Shown: positions 1 through 6,356 of the stretch, one piece after another
Layout: each line of letters starts with the position of its first letter
Position numbering within the stretch: the stretch's first letter is position 1
DNA from: Gemmataceae bacterium
Lineage (GTDB): Bacteria > Planctomycetota > Planctomycetia > Gemmatales > Gemmataceae
Assembly: GCA_025056835.1 (NCBI GenBank)
Contig: JANWVS010000120.1
Span: 1-6,653, forward strand
DNA length: 6,653 bases
Direction: 5' to 3'
Notes under the pieces: generated by a model
What the model was told of the DNA's origin: nothing
Database searches by the model: none
Seen by the model: only the letters and a program-made list of their open reading frames with translations
Made by a program: the position numbers and the translations under genes

Positions 1-1341
1 AAATTCGATCGATTGTTGGTCTTTGACGCACGACGACCAGACCTGCACGCCCGGCGGGGGATTTTGCAGTTTCAGATCAAAGTCTTCCGACATGGCACCG
101 GTGCCGGGCAGCTCGAAGCCGCGGGCCGGCGGATTCCGAAAAGCGTCGAGAACAAAGATCTTCTGCCGCGCCTTGCACTTGGCCAGCTGATCGTAAACCC
201 AGCTCAGCGGAATAAGGGTCTTGGGATCGGTGCGAACGCCTTCATACGGAATCAGATAGGCTTCCTTGTCGATCTCGATTGCGTGGCCGGCAAAGAAAAT
301 CATGATTCGGTCCTGGGCGCGGCTGGTGTTGCAAAAGGCTTCGATAGCTTCTTCGATGACCGCTTTCTGGGGAATCAGCGGCGGCTTCGCGCTGTCGGAA
401 AGTTCGATGACTTGCGTCGCGGGAAAGTACATCGGGGCGTTGCTCAGGCGATTGGCGAGCGTCGCTCCACTGCTGCCGGGGTATCCTTGCGAGGGCGGCG
501 AGCCGTAGTGGACCGGATTGAGCAGCCAGTAGTTATTAATGCTGATCAAAAGCGCTCGACGGGGAAATTGTTCGCGCTCCGCCGGTTTTTTCACCTTGGG
601 TTCGCCGATCGGTGTTGCCAACTTCTTGCTCGGAGGTTCTTTGGATGAGGGCTTTTTCTCGGGGACGCCTCCCTTGTCGCTGGGCGGCGATGTTTCCGAA
701 TCGTTCTCGGTCGGCTTGGATTTAGCGGGTCGCTCGGTCGCCTCGACGGGGCGAACTTTCTCACTGCTTTCCGCGGTACGGCTCGACTGTTTGCCCTGCC
801 ACAGGTCGCGCAGTTCGTCGCCGAAAAAGACCACAAATAAAACCACCGCGGTCGTCAGGATCACAAAAAGGGCAGCTGCGGCGATCAAACCTTTCTTGCT
901 GCGCTGCCGTCGCCGGACCGCGACGGTTGTCGGCAGTGGTGCGGGTTCGGAGGTGTCGTCGAAGCTGAACGGATCACTTCCCCGCGGCGGCACGGGTGCA
1001 GTTGCCAATGGCGCGGCCGTGTAACCGGGGGGCGGCAGCGGCGGCGCAGCACCAACCGGCAGGGCCACCGCCGGCGCAACCGCCGCGACCGAAGCGGCAT
1101 GTGCTGGTGCAGCCGCGGTCCCCTGAACTGGTGTGACGGCGGCCGTCGGAAGTGGTGCGGCGGGGGCCGCCTGCATTCGCCCCAGGGCAGCCGAAGTCGG
1201 TTCGCCCTTGGCGCGTTGGGCCGAGCGCGCTTGGATAACCTGCTTGCAGAACTTACACCGCAGCGGCTGGGAGAGCCACTCGGCCGGAATTCGCAACGTG
1301 TTGTGGCAATAGGGACAGGAGGCTTGAATTACTTGCGTCAT
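1..1341 (-). CDS. Membrane-anchored caspase-like (peptidase C14 fold) protein with N-terminal zinc ribbon; C-terminus beyond the window
   Basis: Translating the minus strand from the ATG at 1341-1339 gives 447 residues with no stop before the left edge, so the gene is partial. Residues 9-32 form a zinc-ribbon-like knuckle pair (C9-x2-C12 and C29-x2-C32). Residues about 45-130 are rich in Ala and Pro. A basic stretch (RRRQRSKK, 143-150) precedes a single membrane helix at about 152-173, predicting a cytoplasmic zinc ribbon and an outward C-terminal half. Residues about 180-258 are a charged Ser/Pro/Lys linker. From about 261 (RRALLISINNYW) a caspase fold begins. The histidine motif is FFAGHAIE with H353, followed by EAYLIPYE. 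The strand that normally ends in Asp-x-Cys reads VLDAFRN, with F401 at the cysteine position. A later VWSSCVKDQQS segment (C438) matches the usual next strand. The fold assignment is by recognised motifs. Protease activity is doubtful because of F401. No strong Shine-Dalgarno precedes the start. Confidence 0.85.
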   Translation of the reverse strand, partial: MTQVIQASCPYCHNTLRIPAEWLSQPLRCKFCKQVIQARSAQRAKGEPTSAALGRMQAAPAAPLPTAAVTPVQGTAAAPAHAASVAAVAPAVALPVGAAPPLPPPGYTAAPLATAPVPPRGSDPFSFDDTSEPAPLPTTVAVRRRQRSKKGLIAAAALFVILTTAVVLFVVFFGDELRDLWQGKQSSRTAESSEKVRPVEATERPAKSKPTENDSETSPPSDKGGVPEKKPSSKEPPSKKLATPIGEPKVKKPAEREQFPRRALLISINNYWLLNPVHYGSPPSQGYPGSSGATLANRLSNAPMYFPATQVIELSDSAKPPLIPQKAVIEEAIEAFCNTSRAQDRIMIFFAGHAIEIDKEAYLIPYEGVRTDPKTLIPLSWVYDQLAKCKARQKIFVLDAFRNPPARGFELPGTGAMSEDFDLKLQNPPPGVQVWSSCVKDQQSIEF

Positions 1342-1534
1342 GGAACCATTCCGTCGATCGGAGCGACGAGGCGACAACGTTCCATCCATTACCACCAGTA
1401 TAGACGAAATTCGCGTCGGCGTGGTTCCGACGTAGTTGCCAGGTCGCCTGCCCCCTTGCCCAGTCGTGGGGCACGATGTTTTCCCAGCGCTCCCACCATT
1501 GGTTTCGATTTCTCTGAGTAGCCGTTCGGCCGTT
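1342..1534. other. Intergenic spacer between two minus-strand genes
   Basis: These 193 nt separate the end of the small membrane-protein gene from the start of the caspase-like gene, both read on the minus strand. The spacer holds a TATACT box and a short dyad (1414-1432: CGTCGG, 7-nt loop, CCGACG). I see no T-tract terminator after the stop of the upstream gene and no convincing small gene. The gap and the candidate promoter suggest separate transcription of the two genes. Confidence 0.5.
1397..1402 (-). promoter_or_regulatory. Candidate -10 box for the caspase-like gene
   Basis: Read on the minus strand this is TATACT, five of six matches to the sigma-70-type -10 consensus. It lies 55 nt upstream of the ATG at 1341, leaving room for a leader of roughly 45-50 nt. 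No convincing -35 hexamer is seen at 16-18 nt spacing. Instead a 6-bp inverted repeat (1414-1432) covers that area. The assignment rests on one hexamer only, so it is tentative. Confidence 0.3.
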
Positions 1535-1825
1535 TTAGCCCAACATGTGCAACAAAAGGAGGCCCGCGAGAATCAGCGCCGTCCACAACACACTAAAGCC
1601 GACAAGTCTTAACGAGTTGGGATCGTGTTTGCGAACAATCGAACGTTCGAAGGCCGCTTGGCCTTCGAGCGGATCGACAGCGGTCGGCGCGGTCGCCCGT
1701 CCGGATTGAACGGCTGGAGAAGGCCGCAGCGGACCACGATACTCTTGGATGGCGTTTGTCGGTTGGACAATACCCGTTGCCTCGTGATGACCGTCGCCGC
1801 CGCTGGTGGTGGAATGCGCCTGCAT
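1535..1825 (-). CDS. Small tail-anchored membrane protein of unknown function
   Basis: The frame encodes 96 residues from the ATG at 1825-1823. This start is chosen because AGGAGG (1835-1830, minus strand) lies 4 nt upstream. A longer in-frame ATG at 1894 lies inside a hairpin and has no comparable ribosome site. The first 70 residues are polar, with Gly/His-rich (GGDGHH) and Pro/Ala-rich segments, and show no family I recognise. Residues about 73-94 are a single strongly hydrophobic helix (LVGFSVLWTALILAGLLLL) two residues from the C-terminus, so the protein looks tail-anchored with its N-terminal part in the cytoplasm. Arg and Lys at 64-66 and 73 flank the helix on the N-terminal side, which fits this topology. 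It is divergent from the cytochrome gene and upstream of the caspase-like gene. The ribosome site and the coherent membrane helix argue that it is a real gene, though its function is unknown. Confidence 0.6.
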   Translation of the reverse strand: MQAHSTTSGGDGHHEATGIVQPTNAIQEYRGPLRPSPAVQSGRATAPTAVDPLEGQAAFERSIVRKHDPNSLRLVGFSVLWTALILAGLLLLHMLG

Positions 1826-1829
1826 ATGC

Positions 1830-1835
1830 CCTCCT
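1830..1835 (-). promoter_or_regulatory. Shine-Dalgarno site that decides the start of the small membrane protein
   Basis: On the minus strand the sequence is AGGAGG followed by a 4-nt spacer and ATG at 1825. The core match is perfect, although the spacing is slightly short. It favours the 96-residue product over a 119-residue one starting at 1894. Confidence 0.55.
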
Positions 1836-1874
1836 CGTGCCGCCACGGATGTCCTACAGATCGCGTGAATATTC

Positions 1875-1899
1875 GCCCAATGGCTCCCGGCCATTGGGC
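1875..1899. promoter_or_regulatory. Perfect 10-bp inverted repeat (hairpin or operator) between divergent genes
   Basis: The left arm is GCCCAATGGC (1875-1884), the loop TCCCG (1885-1889) and the right arm GCCATTGGGC (1890-1899), with no mismatch. Neither strand has a T-tract after the stem, so an intrinsic terminator is unlikely. It lies 50 nt upstream of the small membrane protein and 103 nt upstream of the cytochrome. An operator for a dimeric regulator or a structured leader are the likely roles. The repeat is directly visible; the role is inference. Confidence 0.5.
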
Positions 1900-1990
1900 C
1901 GCGGTGTGGTCGACACAGGCTTGTAATTTCCTCGCTGCGGAGTAAGTTGTTTATTGGCCGCCTCGCCCACCCCGCCTACCGCCGCACGTT

Positions 1991-1994
1991 GAGG
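1991..1994 (+). promoter_or_regulatory. Shine-Dalgarno site and start of the pentahaem cytochrome
   Basis: GAGG with a 7-nt spacer precedes the ATG at 2002. An in-frame TGA at 1990-1992 rules out any start further upstream. The only other early start, at 2008, would sit 13 nt from the site. The start at 2002 is therefore well supported. Confidence 0.55.
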
Positions 1995-2001
1995 TCGTTT
2001 C

Positions 2002-4746
2002 ATGCAGATGGTCTTCCCTGCGTGGTTCGGTGTGCTGCTGTCGACGTCTCTGCTTGTTGGTGGCGGAGCCACGTCGCTTCGCGATCATCCAATGGTGCCA
2101 TCGTTCGAACGGTTCTTTACGGAACGCGGCGCCGATCTAGTGGCGGGAGGCCGGCTGTTGCTCGCTGAACTAAACTGCGTCGCTTGCCACAAATCGGAGG
2201 ACCAAAGTCTGAAATCGAAAGCGGCGCCGGTGCTCACCGACGTTGGGGGGCGAGTCAAGCGCAGCTACCTGCGCCAATTTCTAGCCGACCCTCAGGGCGT
2301 CAAGAACGGCACGACCATGCCCGATTTGCTCGCCGGCCTGCCGCCCGCGGAGCGCGCCGAAAAGGTCGAAGCTCTGTTCCACTTCCTCGCCTCGACCGGA
2401 ACGCCGAGGACGGAGCGTCCGGAACGCAAATGGATCGGCGCCGGCCGGGACCTGTACCACCAGGTCGGCTGCCTTGCTTGCCACGAGACGCGCGACGCCG
2501 CCGGCAACATCGCGGCGGTGCTGCCCACCTCGGTGCCGATAGCGACCAGCAAATACACGCTCGGCAGTCTGCGGGCGTTTCTCGAAAATCCATTAGCCGT
2601 GCGCCCCTCCGGCCGGATGCCTGGACTGCTCAATTCCAAGGAGGCGCAGCAGGTTGCCAACTATTTGTTGCAGGGCGAGGCACTGGGGGCGCCCGCTTAC
2701 AACATGTCCTACGCCTATTACGAAGGCGAATGGGACAAATTGCCCGACTTTGCCAGACTGAAACCCAAAGCAACGGGTCAGACCGCCGACTTCGACCTCA
2801 GCGTCGCTCGCCGCTCGCACAACATGGCGTTGAAGTTCGATGGCTTTTTGAAAATCGCCAAGGAAGGTCAATACAAGTTCTGGCTCACCAGCGACGACGG
2901 CAGCAAACTCTGGATTGGTGGCAAGCTCGTGGTCAACAATGACGGTGTCCACGCGCCGACGACCGTCACCGGGGCGGTTTTCCTGAGCAAAGGGATGCAT
3001 CCACTGACGGCGGCCGTCTTCAATGCCGGCGGCGGCGTCGAACTGGCGATCGACATCCAAGGGCAAGGCTTGGGCCGACAGAGTGTGGCGCCGTTCGTGT
3101 ACCTTTCCGACCAAGGCGAAACTGTCAGACCGGCGACAGCCAAGCACGACGGCGAATCTCTGGAGATTCAACCAGCCCTCGCGGCCAAGGGCCGAGAATA
3201 TTTCGCGACGTTGGGCTGCGCTAACTGCCACGAGTTGAAGGAAAACGGCAAGACCATCGCCTCGAAACTCATGGCCCAGCCGCTAGGAAAACTAGCACCC
3301 GCAGGCGGCTGCCTCGCCGAGGCGGTCAAGTCCGGCTTGCCCAAGTATCCGCTCAGCGCTGCGCAGCGAGCTGCGCTGCAAAGTGCCGTCCGCGGGCCGG
3401 CAGCCGCCGCCTCCGACGCCAAGTCGGCAATCGCTCGCAGTCTGCTGACATTCAACTGCTACGCCTGCCACGAGCGCGACAAGGTCGGCGGTCCCGAAGA
3501 GGCCCGCAACAAATCGTTCACGACCGCGCAGCCGGAAATGGGCGACGAGGCACGCATACCGCCTTCGCTCAACGGCGTCGGCGCCAAGTTGCGGCCGGAA
3601 TACCTTCGCAAAATCCTCCACCAGGGTGCCCACGATCGCCCCTACATGCACACGCGCATGCCGGGCTTTGGCGAGGCCAACGTCGGCCATTTGGTCCGCT
3701 TGTTTGTCGACGTGGACCACTTGGAACCGGCTCCGAAAGTGGTATTCGAAGAGTCGCCGGCGAAGGTCAAGGCGGCTGGCCGGCATCTCGTCGGCGCTCA
3801 GGCCTTTGCCTGCTACAAGTGCCACACCTTCAACGGTCAGAAAGCCGAGGGGGTGCAGGGCATCGACATGACCCTCATGCCGGTCCGTTTGCAACGGGAT
3901 TGGTTCATTCACTACGTCCTCGATCCCAACCGCTTTCGCCCCGGCACGCGCATGCCGACAGCTTGGCCCAAGGGCGAAGTCACGCTGCCTAACATCCTCG
4001 GTGGCAAGGCGATCAACCAAATCGAAGGCATCTGGCTTTATCTGAGCGATGGACCCAAGGCGCAGATCCCCGTGGGGATGAAGCCTAGTGCGATACTGCT
4101 CCAGCCCATAGGCGAGGCGATCATTTATCGTGCCTTTATTCAAGGCGCGGGACCGCGCGGCATCGGCGTGGGCTTTCCGGAGCGCGTCAACTTGGCGTTC
4201 GATGCCAATAACCTCAGCTTGGCGATGATCTGGCAGGGCGCCTTCATCGATGCTTCGCGCCACTGGACGGGGCGCGGCGAGGGATTTGAACCGCCCTTGG
4301 GCGACAACATCCTGCACCTGCCGCAAGGAGTAAACTTCGCGGTGCTGGCCAAGCCGGACGATCCATGGCCCGCGAAGTCGGCCCGTGAGTTAGGCTACCG
4401 GTTCCGAGGTTACAAACTGACACCGGACCAACGGCCGACTTTCTTGTACGAGGTCCACGGCGTCCGCGTGGCGGACACACCCAACGGCATCGCGGGCAAG
4501 GAGGCGCCGATAATCCGCCGCGCACTTGAACTTGAGGGAGCCGCAGACAATCTTTACTTCCGCGCCGCGGTCGGTGACACAATCGAGGCCCTCGGCGACG
4601 GCTGGTATCGGGTCGGTGAGTGGAAAATGCGCCTGGCGGTCGACGGGGAGCCGCGCCTCCGTTCCGCCGGCGGCAGATGGGAACTCCTGGTTCCCGTGCG
4701 CTTCGAGAGCGGTCGGGCGAGAATTGTTCAAGAATACCATTGGTGA
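2002..4746 (+). CDS. Pentahaem c-type cytochrome with embedded PA14 domain
   Basis: The product has 914 residues, probably extracytoplasmic. The N-terminus (to about residue 25) is hydrophobic and ends in small residues, but has no Lys or Arg before R27, so it is a weak signal peptide. Five CxxCH haem sites are visible: C59-H63, C157-H161, C406-H410, C486-H490 and C604-H608. Sites 1, 2, 4 and 5 are followed 42-62 residues later by a Met-Pro that may supply the sixth iron ligand (M106, M206, M553, M651). Site 3 has none. Residues about 233-368 form a PA14-type beta-sandwich with the diagnostic SDDGSKLWIGGKLVVNNDG (297-315); such domains often bind carbohydrate. Residues about 690-914 are a C-terminal region without cysteine, with GPRGIGVGFPERVNLAFD and WQGAFIDASRHWTGRG segments that I remember from planctomycete cytochromes but cannot name. 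The propeller gene begins 12 nt downstream, which suggests one operon and a role as its electron acceptor. The cytochrome and PA14 calls are firm; substrate and partner are inferred. Confidence 0.92.
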   Translation: MQMVFPAWFGVLLSTSLLVGGGATSLRDHPMVPSFERFFTERGADLVAGGRLLLAELNCVACHKSEDQSLKSKAAPVLTDVGGRVKRSYLRQFLADPQGVKNGTTMPDLLAGLPPAERAEKVEALFHFLASTGTPRTERPERKWIGAGRDLYHQVGCLACHETRDAAGNIAAVLPTSVPIATSKYTLGSLRAFLENPLAVRPSGRMPGLLNSKEAQQVANYLLQGEALGAPAYNMSYAYYEGEWDKLPDFARLKPKATGQTADFDLSVARRSHNMALKFDGFLKIAKEGQYKFWLTSDDGSKLWIGGKLVVNNDGVHAPTTVTGAVFLSKGMHPLTAAVFNAGGGVELAIDIQGQGLGRQSVAPFVYLSDQGETVRPATAKHDGESLEIQPALAAKGREYFATLGCANCHELKENGKTIASKLMAQPLGKLAPAGGCLAEAVKSGLPKYPLSAAQRAALQSAVRGPAAAASDAKSAIARSLLTFNCYACHERDKVGGPEEARNKSFTTAQPEMGDEARIPPSLNGVGAKLRPEYLRKILHQGAHDRPYMHTRMPGFGEANVGHLVRLFVDVDHLEPAPKVVFEESPAKVKAAGRHLVGAQAFACYKCHTFNGQKAEGVQGIDMTLMPVRLQRDWFIHYVLDPNRFRPGTRMPTAWPKGEVTLPNILGGKAINQIEGIWLYLSDGPKAQIPVGMKPSAILLQPIGEAIIYRAFIQGAGPRGIGVGFPERVNLAFDANNLSLAMIWQGAFIDASRHWTGRGEGFEPPLGDNILHLPQGVNFAVLAKPDDPWPAKSARELGYRFRGYKLTPDQRPTFLYEVHGVRVADTPNGIAGKEAPIIRRALELEGAADNLYFRAAVGDTIEALGDGWYRVGEWKMRLAVDGEPRLRSAGGRWELLVPVRFESGRARIVQEYHW

Positions 4747-4758
4747 CACGGATCAGCG

Positions 4759-6243
4759 ATGCGCACCTGTATCATTTCAACCATCATTCTGGCGACATCC
4801 AGCGTCGTGGCCGCCCAGTCTGCAAAAACTCCCAGCGAAGAGGACTATTACAAGCTCGTTCGCTACGAACTGCCGCCTGGCGCGGTGATGGAATGCGGCG
4901 GTCTTGACTTTTTGCCCGGCGGAAGGCTCGCGGTCGGCACGCGCCGCGGCGAGATATGGATCGTCGACAACGCCTTGGCTGCCGATCCTAAGCAGGCGAA
5001 GTTCTCGCGCTTTGCCCACGGTTTGCACGAAGTCCTCGGCGTGGCTTATCACAAGGACGGTTGGTTATACGTCACGCAGCGCGGCGAACTGACGCGCCTG
5101 AAGGACACTGACGGCGACGGCAAGGCCGACCTGTTTGAAACGGTCAGCGATGGTTGGGAAATCAACGGCGACTACCACGAATACGCTCTCGGCTCGCGTT
5201 TTGACAAGGACGGCAACATCTGGATCACGCTGTGCCTCACAGGTTCCTTCACCAGCAACAGCAAGTTTCGCGGCTGGGGCGGAAAGGTCACTCCCGAGGG
5301 CAAATGGGTCCCGACTACCAGCGGCGTCCGTTCTCCCGGTGGTGTCGGCTTCAACGCCGACGGCGACGTCTTTTACACCGACAACCAAGGTCCTTGGAAC
5401 GGCACCTGCGGCTTGAAGCATTTGGTCAACGGCGGCTTCGTCGGTCATCCGGACAGCTTCAAATGGTACGCCGAGGCCAACAAACTCAATCCCACGCTCG
5501 GCCCGGCGCCCGCCAAGCCGATGTCCAACAGCCGTATGATGATCGAAGCCAAGCGCATCCCGCAACTGGTTCCCACGGCGGTCATGTTTCCTTACGGCAA
5601 GATGGGACAGTCCGCGGCCGGCATCGACTGCGACCTGTCGGGTGGCAGATTTGGCCCTTTTGCAAAGCAGCTGTTCGTCGGGGACCAGACCCACAGCACG
5701 ATCATGCGGGTCTTCCTGGAAAAAGTCCATGGTCGCTACCAAGGCGCTTGTTTTCCCTTCCGGCAGGGGTTCAGCTGTGGGATCGTGCCGGTCTGTTTCG
5801 CACCGGATGGTTCGCTGTTTGCCGGCGGCACCAATCGCGGTTGGGGTTCGCGCGGGACCAAACCGTATTCGCTGGAACGCCTCGTCTGGACGGGCAAAGT
5901 TCCGTTCGAGGTCCACGAAATGCGGGCCAAGCACGATGGTTTCGAGGTCACATTCACCCGGGAATTGGATCTCGCGACCGCCGCCGACCCTAAGTCGTAC
6001 AAGCTCCAGACGTACACGTACATTTACCGCGCCGACTACGGAAGCCCCGAAGTGGACGCGACCACGCCGACCATTGCCGGGGTTGAAGTCGGCGCCGACC
6101 GCAAAAGCGTGCGGCTGCGCATCCAGCGGGTGCAGGAAGGCCACATCCACGAGTTACACCTGCCAGGCGTTCGCAGCGTGGATGGCCAAGGGTTGCTGCA
6201 CAAGGAGGCTTATTACACGATGAATTACGTCCCGGCACCCTGA
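4759..6243 (+). CDS. Secreted PQQ-dependent sugar dehydrogenase-like beta-propeller
   Basis: The product has 494 residues. It starts with a signal peptide ([19 protein letters not shown], likely cut after A19). Residues about 45-360 show the repeating Phe/Asp-x-Asp-Gly-x-hydrophobic blades of the glucose/sorbosone dehydrogenase fold: [49 protein letters not shown]. By analogy with soluble PQQ sugar dehydrogenases, H140 ([10 protein letters not shown]), R191 (GVRSPGG) and the DNQGP at 208-212 are candidate active-site or cofactor residues. DTDGDGKAD (116-124) resembles a calcium-binding loop. The C-terminal part (about 382-490) looks like an Ig-like or beta-sandwich extension ([27 protein letters not shown]). 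There is no CxxCH, so any electrons must leave through a partner, plausibly the cytochrome encoded just upstream. The ribosome site is weak (GGA at 4750-4752), compatible with translational coupling. Many relatives are unproven as enzymes, so activity is uncertain. Confidence 0.85.
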   Translation: MRTCIISTIILATSSVVAAQSAKTPSEEDYYKLVRYELPPGAVMECGGLDFLPGGRLAVGTRRGEIWIVDNALAADPKQAKFSRFAHGLHEVLGVAYHKDGWLYVTQRGELTRLKDTDGDGKADLFETVSDGWEINGDYHEYALGSRFDKDGNIWITLCLTGSFTSNSKFRGWGGKVTPEGKWVPTTSGVRSPGGVGFNADGDVFYTDNQGPWNGTCGLKHLVNGGFVGHPDSFKWYAEANKLNPTLGPAPAKPMSNSRMMIEAKRIPQLVPTAVMFPYGKMGQSAAGIDCDLSGGRFGPFAKQLFVGDQTHSTIMRVFLEKVHGRYQGACFPFRQGFSCGIVPVCFAPDGSLFAGGTNRGWGSRGTKPYSLERLVWTGKVPFEVHEMRAKHDGFEVTFTRELDLATAADPKSYKLQTYTYIYRADYGSPEVDATTPTIAGVEVGADRKSVRLRIQRVQEGHIHELHLPGVRSVDGQGLLHKEAYYTMNYVPAP

Positions 6244-6356
6244 CGGGGGCGCCGCGGCTTGTGCGAAATTCTGCTTCCGTTCAAGTGGTCAAGCCGTTAC
6301 AATGTCGAAAGATCGCTGAGGTTGGCTCGGCCTCGGCCCGGGGGGAGGCAAGTCTC
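6244..6356 (+). other. Short spacer before the DUF1501 gene with a candidate -10 box
   Basis: These 113 nt lie between the propeller and the DUF1501 gene. TACAAT (6298-6303) is a five-of-six match to a -10 box, but no good -35 is seen at proper spacing (TTCCGT at 6275-6280 is poor). A 7-bp inverted repeat, CGGCTTG (6255-6261) and CAAGCCG (6290-6296), flanks a 28-nt gap just upstream of that box. No T-tract terminator is visible. The DUF1501 gene may have its own promoter or may be read through from the operon. Confidence 0.3.
6344..6348 (+). promoter_or_regulatory. Shine-Dalgarno site of the DUF1501 gene
   Basis: GGAGG lies within a G-rich run, with an 8-nt spacer to the ATG at 6357. It is the best ribosome site on the plus strand of the window and fixes the start of the partial gene. 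Confidence 0.65.

Larger units (their letters stand above)
1826..2001. other. Divergent intergenic region with palindromes
   Basis: This stretch separates the start of the small membrane protein (minus) from the start of the pentahaem cytochrome (plus) and must hold the promoters of both. It contains a GAATATTC palindrome (1867-1874) directly followed by a 10-bp perfect hairpin (1875-1899). An AT-richer island lies at about 1921-1957. It includes TTGTAA (1921-1926) and, 16 nt on, TAAGTT (1943-1948), a poor match to a promoter for the cytochrome gene. I would not call an exact promoter here. Confidence 0.5.

Noticed and set aside
13..648. Long plus-strand open frame opposite the caspase-like gene
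   Set aside because: It is antisense to a frame with clear zinc-ribbon, membrane and caspase motifs, and shows no recognisable domain of its own; long antisense frames are common in GC-rich DNA.
1021..1200. Possible low-complexity DNA repeat
   Set aside because: It is explained by the Ala/Pro-rich linker of the caspase-like protein; no regular repeat unit is present.
1515..1537. GC-rich repeat after the stop of the small membrane protein as a terminator
   Set aside because: The stem is only about 4 bp with a 2-nt loop and no T-tract follows on the minus strand.
1389..1586. Minus-strand frame of 65 codons overlapping the end of the small membrane protein
   Set aside because: It overlaps a better-supported gene, has no ribosome site that I can see and looks like random basic sequence.
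1826..1894. Upstream ATG at 1894 as start of the small membrane protein
   Set aside because: It lies within the 10-bp hairpin and lacks a ribosome site; the ATG at 1825 has AGGAGG in front.
1625..1945. Plus-strand frame of 106 codons opposite the small membrane protein
   Set aside because: Composition is Arg/Cys-rich without motif or ribosome site, while the minus frame has AGGAGG and a coherent membrane helix.
3292..4326. 344-codon minus-strand frame inside the cytochrome gene
   Set aside because: The plus frame carries three CxxCH sites and Met-Pro motifs across this stretch; the antisense product shows no domain.
5065..6150. 361-codon minus-strand frame inside the propeller gene
   Set aside because: It mirrors the codon pattern of the sense gene and has no recognisable motif.
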